Origin: JAUZRW01 sp964549915
GTDB taxonomy: Bacteria > Chloroflexota > Anaerolineae > Aggregatilineales > Phototrophicaceae
DNA length: 64,000 nucleotides
Assembly (NCBI GenBank): GCA_964549915.1
Contig: CAZJWX010000002.1
Coordinates: forward strand, 210,806-274,805
Reading direction: 5' to 3'
Shown in pieces: positions 26,712 to 35,285 of this stretch; positions within the stretch are counted from its first letter, which is position 1, and each line of letters starts with the position of its first letter. Position numbers and translations under genes: made by a program. A model generated the notes under the pieces. It did not search any database, was not told the DNA's origin, and was given only the letters and a program-made list of their open reading frames with translations.

Positions 26712-27301
26712 CCCTGTACCTGTTTCCGCGTGAATACGACCAATTGATTGAAAGTGAACATAAAACGCTGATATGCGCTCATCTGCAAACCAGCCGCAGC
26801 CGCCACTTGGCGCAATTGTTGACGCCCCAGGAAAGTTTCGTGCTCATCCGCTCCCTCCCGGCTGAAAATGCCGATTGCCGCGCCGATGTCATGCACCCGG
26901 CGTCCATGTGGAGAGGGAGTCGTCGCGACGATTCGTCCTTCCGGTTTCAGCAGGGGACACAGGTCACTGAGTAGTTTCGCCGGATCTGCGAGATGCTCCA
27001 GGAAGGCCAGCACGGTGATGACATCAAACGGCTCGCCCAGGGCTGGCAGCGCTTCGCTCAGGTCGGTGACCAGGAACTGCGCCTGCGGATGCCGTTCGCG
27101 GGCGCGGGCAATCGCATGCTCAGAACGATCCAGCCCGACATACTCCACATCCGACGGCAGAACCTCCAGCAGCGCACCCTCATTGCAGGCAATATCCAGC
27201 ACGCGCATCCCGGGTTGAACAGAGGACGCCGCACGCTCCAGGCGCGAACGTTCCAGAAAGCCAGAAAGCAGGCCGCTCATGTAGCGATCATCGTGCGACA
27301 T
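26708..27301 (-). CDS. Class I SAM-dependent methyltransferase
   Basis: A 197-residue methyltransferase with motif I VLDIACNEGALLEVL near residue 33, acidic strand-2 end VGLDRS, and motif IV FDVITVLAFLEHLADP. The C-terminal region after residue 130 varies, as in enzymes that methylate small molecules or glycans. It sits in the middle of a three-gene operon and overlaps its upstream neighbour by 14 bases and its downstream neighbour by 4. The context suggests methylation of a sugar or lipid-linked intermediate. Confidence 0.82.
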   Translation of the reverse strand: MSHDDRYMSGLLSGFLERSRLERAASSVQPGMRVLDIACNEGALLEVLPSDVEYVGLDRSEHAIARARERHPQAQFLVTDLSEALPALGEPFDVITVLAFLEHLADPAKLLSDLCPLLKPEGRIVATTPSPHGRRVHDIGAAIGIFSREGADEHETFLGRQQLRQVAAAAGLQMSAYQRFMFTFNQLVVFTRKQVQG

Positions 27302-28292
27302 CGAGGAACGGCTCCCCTTCCGTTTCTGCTTCCGGGGTTTCCGGTTGTTGGCTATAGGCGGATTTGCGCAGCAGGTAGAGGGTCTCTTCGTGCAGGCGGC
27401 GGTTCGTAGCGATGATGTCCCCCAACATGCCGAGCATGAATGTCAACACGCCAATGACAATCGCCGCCAGGCCCAGCAGCAGCGACTGAACGTTGGAACC
27501 ACGTGCCGCTTGATCCGTCAGCAACAGGATGAGGAAGCGCCCCCAGAGCGCAATCCCCACCAGGAAGAACGGGATGCTCAAATAGGTGAAGGTACGCAGC
27601 GGTTCGTAAAGTAAGAAGAGCCGCAGCAGCGTTGCCGCCGAACGCCGTACATACTGAAACGTGCTGCGCATCAGGCGCGATTCACGGGTCTTCTCGTTGA
27701 CCTCTACGGGGACGTATTGCACGGTCAGGCGCTTTTTGCCAGCCTGGATCAACGTCTCCAAGGTGTAGGTGTATCCCGTCAGCACGTTGATGCGCAGTGC
27801 CGCCTCACGAGAGAGGGCACGAAATCCACTGGGTGCATCGGGCACATCCAGGCCGGACATGTAGCGCACAACATTGCTGCCCAGGTTTTGCAGGAATTTC
27901 TTGGAGCGGGAGAAATGCGCGATGCGCGCGATGGGTCGTTCACCGATGACCATATCCGCCTGGCCCTCCACGATGGGAGCCACAAGATCAGCGATGAACC
28001 GCCCTGGATACTGGTTGTCGCCATCGGTATTGACGATGACATCTGCACCCAGGCGCAAGCTTGCGTCCAGACCAGACTGGAAGGCAGAAGCCAATCCGCG
28101 ATTGGTGCTGTGCTGCACCACATGATCGACACCGTGCTGCCGCGCCACTTGCACCGTACGATCCCGGCTACCGTCGTCAATAATCAACCATTCGACGGTA
28201 TCCACGCCGGGAAGTTCGCGGGGGAGTTCTGCCAGCGTACCGGGCAAGGCGTTTTCTTCGTTATAACAAGGTATCTGGATGATGACCTTCAT
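27288..28292 (-). CDS. Family 2 glycosyltransferase, polyprenyl-phosphate type
   Basis: A 334-residue GT-A glycosyltransferase. The nucleotide-sugar pocket is IQIPCYNEENALPGT, then IIDDGSRDRT, and the metal-binding DxD-like motif is VNTDGDNQYPG. Two transmembrane helices (about 235-262 and 272-300) follow the catalytic domain, as in dolichol-phosphate mannose synthases and GtrB. It likely charges polyprenyl phosphate with a hexose for the downstream membrane transferase. ATG at 28292 is preferred to a GTG four codons earlier because the GTG would overlap the only purine-rich site. Confidence 0.87.
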   Translation of the reverse strand: MKVIIQIPCYNEENALPGTLAELPRELPGVDTVEWLIIDDGSRDRTVQVARQHGVDHVVQHSTNRGLASAFQSGLDASLRLGADVIVNTDGDNQYPGRFIADLVAPIVEGQADMVIGERPIARIAHFSRSKKFLQNLGSNVVRYMSGLDVPDAPSGFRALSREAALRINVLTGYTYTLETLIQAGKKRLTVQYVPVEVNEKTRESRLMRSTFQYVRRSAATLLRLFLLYEPLRTFTYLSIPFFLVGIALWGRFLILLLTDQAARGSNVQSLLLGLAAIVIGVLTFMLGMLGDIIATNRRLHEETLYLLRKSAYSQQPETPEAETEGEPFLDVAR

Positions 28293-28365
28293 GGTCGAAT
28301 GCACTCTCAGAACATGCTGTCCGCATCCAGAATACCATGCAATGTCCGCGCCGTTTCGTTAAGCA

Positions 28366-29469
28366 CTACACCACAAATTCACCGTTCCTGTAGAACAATT
28401 CGCCATCGATATGAATTTCGCTGTCATTGCGCATGTCGCAGATCATGTCCCAGTGGACGGCGCTATCGTTCTTGCTGCCCGTTTCCGGGTACCCCTTGCC
28501 GATCGCCATGTGGATCGTCCCACCGATTTTTTCGTCGTAGAGGATGCTGCCCGTGAACTTGTTGATACCGAAGTTGGTGCCAATCGCGAATTCACCCAGG
28601 TAACGTGATCCGGCGTCGGTATCCAGTTGCGCATAGAGCAAATCCTCGTTCTGTTCCGCGCTGGCTTCCACGACTTTGCCATCCTGAAACTTGAGTTCGA
28701 TGCCGCTGACAGCACGCCCGCCGACGATGCTCGGATAGGTGAAGCGCACCCACCCGTTGACGCTCTCTTCTACCGGGCTGGTGAAAATCTCGCCGCTGGG
28801 CATGTTGCGCTTACCGTCGCTGTTGATGAAGGTACGCCCCTCGATGCTCAGGGTCAGGTCAACGTTGGGGCCTTTGCAGACGACTTCTTTTTTGCCCGCC
28901 AGCCAATCGACCTTCTTCTGCTGCATCTCGCTGAGCTTGCGCCATTCCGCTGCCGGATCTTCATGATCGCAGAAACACGCGCCGTAGACGAAATCTTCGT
29001 ACTCTTCCAAGCTCATATTGGCTTCCTGCGCCAGCCCTTCAGTGGGGAAGAGCGTACCGACCCATTTGAATTCACCCTTCGCTGAGCGCCCCAGGCGGAT
29101 ATTCAACAATTCACGGCGTGCTGCACGCACCTGCTGCATCCGCTTGCTGTCGATATTGGTCATGGCGCGGGTGTTCTGCGGCGCACCGACGCGAATATAG
29201 ACATCGGCCTGTTCGTAATAGAGACGCTGCGATGGATCAATCCAATTGATCTGCTCTTCGCTGGCCGTGCGCAAGAAGGTGCGCATCATCACTTCATCGC
29301 TAAGCATCAGAGATGGGTTGCCACCCGCTTCCAGCACCGCGCGGTAGACTTCTCGCAGCACAGGCAACGCATTGACATCACCCAGAATCCCAACCCATTC
29401 GCCGGGCTGCACATTGGTTGAATAATTGACCAGCAATTCCGCCAGTCGTTTTTGCCGAATATCGGTCAT
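28366..29469 (-). CDS. M29-family aminopeptidase
   Basis: A 367-residue thermophilic-type metallo-aminopeptidase (family M29; Ampll/AmpS/AmpT). Conserved C-terminal elements with the metal ligands are visible: LGEFAIGTN, YDEKIGGTIHMAIG and SAVHWDMICDM. These enzymes are dimeric, cytoplasmic and release N-terminal residues from peptides. ATG at 29469 is chosen since GGAG lies 11 bases upstream; the longer frame adds nine residues only. It follows tpx on the same strand but a strong hairpin lies between. Confidence 0.9.
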   Translation of the reverse strand: MTDIRQKRLAELLVNYSTNVQPGEWVGILGDVNALPVLREVYRAVLEAGGNPSLMLSDEVMMRTFLRTASEEQINWIDPSQRLYYEQADVYIRVGAPQNTRAMTNIDSKRMQQVRAARRELLNIRLGRSAKGEFKWVGTLFPTEGLAQEANMSLEEYEDFVYGACFCDHEDPAAEWRKLSEMQQKKVDWLAGKKEVVCKGPNVDLTLSIEGRTFINSDGKRNMPSGEIFTSPVEESVNGWVRFTYPSIVGGRAVSGIELKFQDGKVVEASAEQNEDLLYAQLDTDAGSRYLGEFAIGTNFGINKFTGSILYDEKIGGTIHMAIGKGYPETGSKNDSAVHWDMICDMRNDSEIHIDGELFYRNGEFVV

Positions 29470-29538
29470 GAGAAACGCTCCAATCCGCAAAATCAATCTT
29501 CGGACGCCATCTTAGCGGAACGCCCCCACAATGCAAAG

Positions 29539-29569
29539 CACAAGCCCCTTCGGCGTGAAGGGGCTTGTG
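29539..29569 (-). terminator. Terminator downstream of tpx
   Basis: A perfect 13-bp stem CACAAGCCCCTTC / GAAGGGGCTTGTG with a 5-base loop, 32 bases after the tpx stop. The minus-strand 3' side reads CTTTGCATTG, a weak T tract, but the stem is very stable. Confidence 0.65.
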
Positions 29570-29601
29570 AAATGCTGAGAACGGCTGACAAGCCGAAATG
29601 C

Positions 29602-30114
29602 TCAAACGAGGCTCTGTGCTTTCTCCAGCCCCGCTTCAAAATTGACTTCGTCGCCAATCACCGGGACGTATTCCGCGTACTGGATCACATTATCTTTATC
29701 CACCACGAAGAGCGCCCGCTGGCAGACACGCCAATCAATATCGTGCACCCCGTAATCGTCGGCGAATTTCATGTCACGGTACGTGCTCAGCGTCTCGGTG
29801 TTCTGGATGCCTTCATTACCGCAATAACGCTTGAGAGCGAAGGGCATATCGGAGCTGACAGTCAGCACCACGATGTCATCGGAGAGGTGGGCCGCTTCCT
29901 GGTTGAAACGGTGCGTCTGCGCGGAGCAAACACTCGTATCAATCGAGGGGATCACGCTCAGAATCTTCACCTTACCATCGTAGTCACCCAGGGAGCGCTC
30001 ACTGAGATCGGTCGCGATCAACGTGAAATCGGGAGCCGCCTGCCCCACCTGGAGCATCCCATTCTGTACACGGTGTTCGTTAGGGCCGACCCTCATGCCA
30101 GGGCGAGTTACCAT
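29602..30114 (-). CDS. tpx: Thiol peroxidase
   Basis: A 170-residue atypical 2-Cys peroxiredoxin of the Tpx group, which reduces H2O2 and alkyl peroxides with thioredoxin. The peroxidatic Cys63 is in IDTSVCSAQT and the resolving Cys98 in KRYCGNEG, the standard Tpx spacing. ATG at 30114 has a perfect AGGAGG nine bases upstream, and the N-terminus aligns with the family. The longer frame reaching 30279 is not credible and would overlap the divergent DM13 gene. Confidence 0.93.
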   Translation of the reverse strand: MVTRPGMRVGPNEHRVQNGMLQVGQAAPDFTLIATDLSERSLGDYDGKVKILSVIPSIDTSVCSAQTHRFNQEAAHLSDDIVVLTVSSDMPFALKRYCGNEGIQNTETLSTYRDMKFADDYGVHDIDWRVCQRALFVVDKDNVIQYAEYVPVIGDEVNFEAGLEKAQSLV

Positions 30115-30272
30115 TTGTTTCCTCCTGCGCAATGTGTAATTTCGACGGCACAATAATACCCTCGGATTCAGGGAGATTGTATGAGTGTTGCAAAAGAAAA
30201 ATACGCTCGCGAAAGAAGCAGGTTCCGCAGGGTATCCAACCAATGAGGCAAACACATTGCAGGAGGCATGTA

Positions 30273-30923
30273 GTGGCAAACGAGACCAGCGGGAACACCC
30301 GCAATCGCAGTATTCTCTTCGGGTTAGCCGGGCTGGTGGGTCTGGTCATCATCACCGCCCCACTCTGGACGCCGTACTTCAATACTCAGCAGGTTGATGA
30401 AGCCTTCCCCGGCCTCTCCGCAGAAGCAAGCGCCGCCATCCGTGAAATGCCACAAGACCAGCAAACGACGCTGCTGGGAATGAGCGAAGAGAACCCGGAG
30501 ATGGTCGAAGATACGGCGATGGCCATGAAAGAAGCGGATACCGAAATGGAAGAGGGGATGCCCGAGGGCGGCCCGATCGCATTGGTAAACGGCAGCTTTA
30601 ACGAGTATGACCCGGTGCATCGCGGCGAGGGCACGGCGACAATCTACGAGTTGGCGGACGGCAGCCGTGTCTTGCGCCTGGAAGATTTCCGCGTGACGAA
30701 TGGCCCACAGTTACACGTCATTCTCACGCGCAGCACCCCCACAACGATCTTCGACAGCGCGGGTGGCGATCATATCGACCTGGGGCCGTTGAGTGGCAAC
30801 GTCGGCAACCAGAATTACGCCATCCCGGATGATGTCGATCTCGAAGAGTACACAGCGGTAGTGATCTACTGCGTGCCGTTCTCGGTGAATTTCACGGCGG
30901 CGGAATTGAGCGCAGTACAGTGA
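30273..30923 (+). CDS. Membrane-anchored DM13-domain protein
   Basis: A 216-residue protein with one N-terminal transmembrane segment (about 14-34: ILFGLAGLVGLVIITA). A Met/Glu-rich linker (about 60-95, with EMEEGMPEGG) follows, then a C-terminal DM13 domain (about 105-210) that includes HRGEGTATIYEL, GPQLHVILT and the conserved Cys in VIYCVPFSVNF. DM13 domains are thought to take part in redox or electron transfer outside the cell. A GTG start at 30273 is supported by AGGAGG seven bases upstream; the frame extends 47 codons further without a signal. The Met-rich linker might bind copper; that is speculation. Confidence 0.8.
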   Translation: MANETSGNTRNRSILFGLAGLVGLVIITAPLWTPYFNTQQVDEAFPGLSAEASAAIREMPQDQQTTLLGMSEENPEMVEDTAMAMKEADTEMEEGMPEGGPIALVNGSFNEYDPVHRGEGTATIYELADGSRVLRLEDFRVTNGPQLHVILTRSTPTTIFDSAGGDHIDLGPLSGNVGNQNYAIPDDVDLEEYTAVVIYCVPFSVNFTAAELSAVQ

Positions 30924-30935
30924 AGAGGGTTTTCA

Positions 30936-30956
30936 GGGGCGGTTCTGCATCGCCCC
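30936..30956. terminator. Hairpin between convergent DM13 and amidohydrolase genes
   Basis: A 6-bp GC stem GGGGCG / CGCCCC with a 9-base loop in the 41-base gap between two convergent genes; preceded by GGGTTTTC. Confidence 0.45.
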
Positions 30957-30964
30957 CGAACATC

Positions 30965-32569
30965 TCAGGCGAATTCACCGGAGCGCCAGACGCCATCGAC
31001 CATCGTGGAGATGACGCGGACTTCGGCCAGTTCCTCCGGTGGAATCGCGTAGGGGTCGCGATCCAGCACCAGCAAATCCGCCAGATAGCCTTCTGCCAAC
31101 ATTCCCAGGCGGTTCTCCATACCCGCCGCGTAAGCGGCTCCCATCGTGAAGCCGTGCAGCGCCTCATCGAGCGTCAGGCGCAGGTGCGGATACCAGCCGC
31201 CGTCAGGCCGTCCGTCACGCTGGCGGGTGACAGCGGCGTGAATCCCCAGGAAAGGATCGAACGGTTCCACAGGTGCATCAGAGCCGAAGGCCACGCGCAC
31301 TCCCTGGTCGATTTGCATGCGGGCATTGTAGGCGTATTCGCAGCGCTCTTTGCCCCAATAGCGGGTTGCGACTTCCCAATCGGAGGTCGCGTGAATCGGC
31401 TGCATGGACGCGATGATGTCCAGTTCGGCCAGTCGGTGAGCGTCGTCCGGGTGGATGATCTGCACATGCTCAATACGGTGACGGAGTTGGTCACGCGGGA
31501 CTCCACGTTCCGCTTCCTGCTGGCGCACCTGCTCGAAGACATCCAGCACGCGCCGCACCGCCAGGTCGCCGATGGCATGAACGGTACTGGCTAATCCAGC
31601 AGCGCTGGCCTTGCTGATGAGTTCCAGCATTTCGTCTGGCTCGACCACTGCCATGCCCGTGTTCTGCGGCTGGCCTTCATAGGGATCGACCATCAACGCC
31701 GTGCGCGGCCCTAAGGCACCATCAGCGAAGAGCTTCAGGCTGCCGAAGCGAATCCAGTCATCGCCGAACCCACTGCGAATGCCCGATTCCAGGGCCGGGG
31801 CCAACCATGCTTTGTTGATCTGCTTGACTACACGCAGCCCCAGATCACCCCGTTCGCGCAGAATCTGCACGGCACGCAGCACAGTCGGATTGTCGAAGTC
31901 ATGTACGCCGGTGATGCCGCTGGCAAGCATCGCCCCCTGCGCATGTTGAATGTAATCCGCCAGGGTCTCGGCATCCGGCTGCGGCACCACGTCGTAGACC
32001 AGATCAATCGCCGTTTCCAGCAAGATCCCTGTTGGCTTGCCGGATGCATCGCGCACGATTTCGCCGCCTTCGGGATCAGGCGTGTCCGAGCCGATGCCAG
32101 CGGCACGCAGCGCAGCGCTGTTGACCCAGGCCGCATGCCCGCTCTTCGCCTGGAAAAACGCCGGGTTCGCCGGCGCAACGGCATCCAGATCAGCGGCTGT
32201 GGGAAATTCACCGGCCCATAGGTCTTGCGTCCAGCCGCGCCCCTGAAGCCATTCACCGTCCGCTGCTGTGGTGACTCGCGCCGCCACCCGGTTCAGCGCT
32301 TCCTGCTTGCTGGGCACTTCGAAGAGATCAACCGCCTGCATCGCACGTGAGAGCCATTCCATGTGCAGGTGGGCGTCCGTCAGGCCGGGGATCACGGTAC
32401 GTCCGCCCAGGTCAATGCGCCGTGCTCGTGCGCTGGCCAATTCCAGCAGATCATCATCATCGCCGAGCGTCACGATGCGATTGCCCGCAAGCGCCATCGC
32501 GCTGACCTGTGGCTGCTGTGCGTTGAGGGTACGAATGTTGCCGTTGAACAAAACCGCGTCAATTCTCAT
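30965..32569 (-). CDS. Amidohydrolase family protein (YtcJ-like)
   Basis: A 534-residue metal-dependent hydrolase of the amidohydrolase-3 type. It has the beta-sandwich start (DAVLFNGNIRTLN), the metal-binding HxH in PGLTDAHLHME, later metal His residues in STVHAIGDLAVRR and RIEHVQI, and the final Asp in AFGSDAPVEPFDP. Relatives act on formamides, carbamates or unknown amides. It ends a long minus-strand operon; its ATG overlaps the stop of the PfkB-kinase gene by four bases, so the two probably act in one pathway. Confidence 0.87.
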   Translation of the reverse strand: MRIDAVLFNGNIRTLNAQQPQVSAMALAGNRIVTLGDDDDLLELASARARRIDLGGRTVIPGLTDAHLHMEWLSRAMQAVDLFEVPSKQEALNRVAARVTTAADGEWLQGRGWTQDLWAGEFPTAADLDAVAPANPAFFQAKSGHAAWVNSAALRAAGIGSDTPDPEGGEIVRDASGKPTGILLETAIDLVYDVVPQPDAETLADYIQHAQGAMLASGITGVHDFDNPTVLRAVQILRERGDLGLRVVKQINKAWLAPALESGIRSGFGDDWIRFGSLKLFADGALGPRTALMVDPYEGQPQNTGMAVVEPDEMLELISKASAAGLASTVHAIGDLAVRRVLDVFEQVRQQEAERGVPRDQLRHRIEHVQIIHPDDAHRLAELDIIASMQPIHATSDWEVATRYWGKERCEYAYNARMQIDQGVRVAFGSDAPVEPFDPFLGIHAAVTRQRDGRPDGGWYPHLRLTLDEALHGFTMGAAYAAGMENRLGMLAEGYLADLLVLDRDPYAIPPEELAEVRVISTMVDGVWRSGEFA

Positions 32570-33408
32570 GAGTTAGAACCCTGTGTTGCGTAGTCCCGTG
32601 CGGCCTGTACTTCCTGCTCGGTGAAGGGATAGACGCCGGGCAAGGTCACAGAACGAGCGGCGAGGTAGGCCGCAACCCGCACCGCCGTATCCATCTCGTA
32701 TTCCAGCAGGCTCGCCAGCAGCGCTGCCGCGAAGACATCGCCTGCCCCCGTCGGATCCACCTCGTCAGACGGCACCGCGTCATAGGTTCTGCGCTGGCCG
32801 TTGTGGTAGTATGCTCCGCCGTTTTCACCGTCGGTGACGAAGACCCATTCCACCGCTTGCGCGTACTCCTGCTCCAGTTCGGGCGCTTCGGCGATGTCCT
32901 GATTGCTGAGCACCAGAATATTCACATCAGCGAGCATCTCGGCGTCCAGCCAGCGCTTGAAATGCACCAGACCATCTTCGCCCCATTCACGCATGTACCC
33001 CTGCGGCGTCAGCAAGATCGTCTTGTCACGGAAGTGCTTCACAATTTGCGGATCGACTTCGTTCACCAGGGGCGCGAGATGCACCAACGGCGCATTCGTC
33101 CAGCCCACCGGAATCGAGTCGTAGCTCAGGGGTGCTGCCACGCCAAATACGGTTTGGGTGCGGATGCCGTTGTGATAGGCGTTGCGGAACGTGGTCGTCG
33201 CCTCTGCCATATGAACGGCAACGTTCGCCAGAGGAGCGAGATGTTCCATGAGCGGTTCGCAAGCGGCGGCACTGGTGACGACGCCGACCTGATGCCCGAA
33301 GGCGCGCACGACAGGAGTCCCGTAGGTCACGGTGCCACCTAGCGTGCGCCCCCCCTCTACCAGATCAGCCGTTGCATGACCAACCAGCAGGTAATCAATT
33401 TTCGTCAT
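32566..33408 (-). CDS. PfkB-family carbohydrate/nucleoside kinase
   Basis: A 280-residue ribokinase-like enzyme. The N-terminal glycine motif GGTVTYGTP and the C-terminal anion-hole/catalytic signature DPTGAGDVFAAALL (about 217-230) are intact. The substrate is not evident: the lid is short and the family includes kinases for sugars, nucleosides and inositol. It starts 12 bases after the jag stop (with AGGACG upstream) and overlaps the amidohydrolase by four bases, so it belongs to the extended rpmH operon. Confidence 0.85.
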   Translation of the reverse strand: MTKIDYLLVGHATADLVEGGRTLGGTVTYGTPVVRAFGHQVGVVTSAAACEPLMEHLAPLANVAVHMAEATTTFRNAYHNGIRTQTVFGVAAPLSYDSIPVGWTNAPLVHLAPLVNEVDPQIVKHFRDKTILLTPQGYMREWGEDGLVHFKRWLDAEMLADVNILVLSNQDIAEAPELEQEYAQAVEWVFVTDGENGGAYYHNGQRRTYDAVPSDEVDPTGAGDVFAAALLASLLEYEMDTAVRVAAYLAARSVTLPGVYPFTEQEVQAARDYATQGSNS

Positions 33409-33420
33409 CGCGAGTTCGTC

Positions 33421-34224
33421 CTAGTTGGCTGGTGCAATGGTCACTTTGCGCCCATCCCCTTCTCCGACGCTGTGCGTTGTGACATCTTCGCGCTGGCGCA
33501 GCGTGAGGTGGATGATACGGCGCTCGTTGGGTGGCATGGGTTCCAGCGTGATGGCGCGTCCCTGGCGCACGGCTTGATCCGCCATGCGGTTCGCCAGCTT
33601 GCGCAAACTCTCAGAGCGTTTGGCCTTGTAGCCATCGACATCTACGATCAAATTGGCGCGGCGCTGCAATTTGCGGCTGACGATCAGGCGGGTGATGTAT
33701 TGTAGCGAAGAGAGTGTATCGCCGCGCTTGCCGATCAGGCGGCTGACCTTATCGCCTTCGATGTTGAGTACCCAGTGCATTTGCTCACCGGGGCGGGTCG
33801 CCTGCGCCCGCGAGATGGTCACGTCGACATCGAAGCGCATCCGTTCCAGGATTTCTAGCAGAACTTCCTTGCCGACACGCGCATCTTCTTCTGCGGCGCT
33901 CTCGGAACCGTCGCCCTCACCGAAGTCTTCCTCCCCGAAATCGTCATCCTCTTCATCATCGTAGACGGGTGAGGAGATGATCGTCGTCTCTTGTGCGGGT
34001 GTCTGCGGCGCATACCCCATAATCGGCGTCACTTCGGCACCGCCGCGCGACCCCATGTAGACCAGGCGCACCACTGCGGGGCGTGCGCCCTCGCCCATGA
34101 TGCCCAGGTCAGGCTCTTGCAGTACTTCCACCATCACTTGGGATGGACTATCGACGCCCAGTTCGCGCATCCCAGCGGCGATGGCTTCTTCCACCGTTTC
34201 CGCTGTCATTTCAATCGTTTCCAT
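33421..34224 (-). CDS. jag: RNA-binding protein Jag/KhpB
   Basis: A 267-residue protein with the three Jag parts in order. The Jag-N domain (about 1-50, TAETVEEAIAAGMRELG) is followed by an acidic linker (about 75-120, rich in D/E). The KH domain has its GxxG loop IGKRGDTL (about 165), and the C-terminal R3H domain includes NERRIIHLTL and HSVGEGDGRK. KhpB binds RNA and affects cell envelope growth. ATG at 34224 follows GGGAA; five extra codons upstream are unlikely. It is in its classical place downstream of yidC. Confidence 0.93.
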   Translation of the reverse strand: METIEMTAETVEEAIAAGMRELGVDSPSQVMVEVLQEPDLGIMGEGARPAVVRLVYMGSRGGAEVTPIMGYAPQTPAQETTIISSPVYDDEEDDDFGEEDFGEGDGSESAAEEDARVGKEVLLEILERMRFDVDVTISRAQATRPGEQMHWVLNIEGDKVSRLIGKRGDTLSSLQYITRLIVSRKLQRRANLIVDVDGYKAKRSESLRKLANRMADQAVRQGRAITLEPMPPNERRIIHLTLRQREDVTTHSVGEGDGRKVTIAPAN

Positions 34225-34379
34225 GAGAATCGTTCCCAAAAATTCCTGCTAATCTAGTACAAAGACAGGCGGAGTGTAGCTGAGTACCATCCGCCCGTCG
34301 CAGGTGCAAGTCTTCAGATTATACGGGATTTTTCCGTGTGGCTCCAATTGCAGCGTGTGTGCAGGCGACGAAAGAACCG

Positions 34380-35261
34380 CTATTTCGCCGCTTTGGAGGC
34401 TTTCGCAGCTTTGCCGGACTTGCTGCCCTTCTTACTCCCGCCATCTTTGGCGCTGGCTTTCTTCTGCTCTGGTGGCGGTTCTTCCTTCTCTCCGCCGCCG
34501 AAGAGGCGATCCAGGAAGCGCTTGCCGATGGGGCTGTACTGCACAATGCCGATCAGATTGGATGTGATGAAATAGATCGACAACCCTACGGAGAGCGAGA
34601 GCGAGATGAAGCCGAACATCACGGGCATCACCGTGCCCATCGACTGGGTCATGGCCTGCGCCTGATTGGGTGCCGCATCTTCGTCATCGTCCGAAGAAGC
34701 TGTATTCATGCCGCTCTGTGCCTGGGTGAACTTGAACTGGATGTAGGTCGTGACCATCACCAACAGGGGCAGTGCCAGCGCCCAGGCCGGGTTCAGCGGC
34801 GGCGACGGCGGCTCGGCGAGTGCCATCCCTAGCCAGGTGTTCTGCAAGGGAATCAGGCCATCCAGCCCTGGCAGCAGCAGACGCTCGGAGAGATCCACCA
34901 ATTGATAGGGGGTGGACGCCAGCGCGAAGTTGATCGCCGAATAGAGGGCAATGAAGAGCGGAAATTGGATGAAGAGCGGCAAACAGCCCCCCAGCGGATT
35001 CACACCAGCTTCCTGGTACATTTCCATCTGCGCCTGTGCCAGCTTCTCGCGATCATCCTTGTATTTCTCTTGCAGCTTCTTCAGGCGCGGCTGCAATTCT
35101 TGCATTTTCTTTGCCGAAGCTTGCTGCCGCGCGAGCAGCGGGTACATTGCCATACGGATGATGACCGTCAGCACGACGATGGCCAGGACGACGTTGTTCC
35201 CCAACCAGGAGTACAACAGCGTCAAGATCGTGACCATCGGATTCAGGATAAAATCCCACAT
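34380..35261 (-). CDS. yidC: Membrane protein insertase YidC
   Basis: A 293-residue YidC/Oxa1 insertase of the Gram-positive type, without the large periplasmic domain. Five hydrophobic helices are visible, with VLTVIIRMAMYPLLARQ holding the conserved groove Arg, and GVNPLGGCLPLFIQFPLFIALY. The loop between the last helices holds an acidic run (SSDDDEDAA). The tail from about residue 250 is Lys/Ser-rich, as is usual for ribosome contact. There is no lipobox. It is flanked by jag downstream and by a lipoprotein gene instead of yidD upstream. Confidence 0.93.
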   Translation of the reverse strand: MWDFILNPMVTILTLLYSWLGNNVVLAIVVLTVIIRMAMYPLLARQQASAKKMQELQPRLKKLQEKYKDDREKLAQAQMEMYQEAGVNPLGGCLPLFIQFPLFIALYSAINFALASTPYQLVDLSERLLLPGLDGLIPLQNTWLGMALAEPPSPPLNPAWALALPLLVMVTTYIQFKFTQAQSGMNTASSDDDEDAAPNQAQAMTQSMGTVMPVMFGFISLSLSVGLSIYFITSNLIGIVQYSPIGKRFLDRLFGGGEKEEPPPEQKKASAKDGGSKKGSKSGKAAKASKAAK

Positions 35262-35285
35262 AATTCATTCACTCCGCAATGTAGC

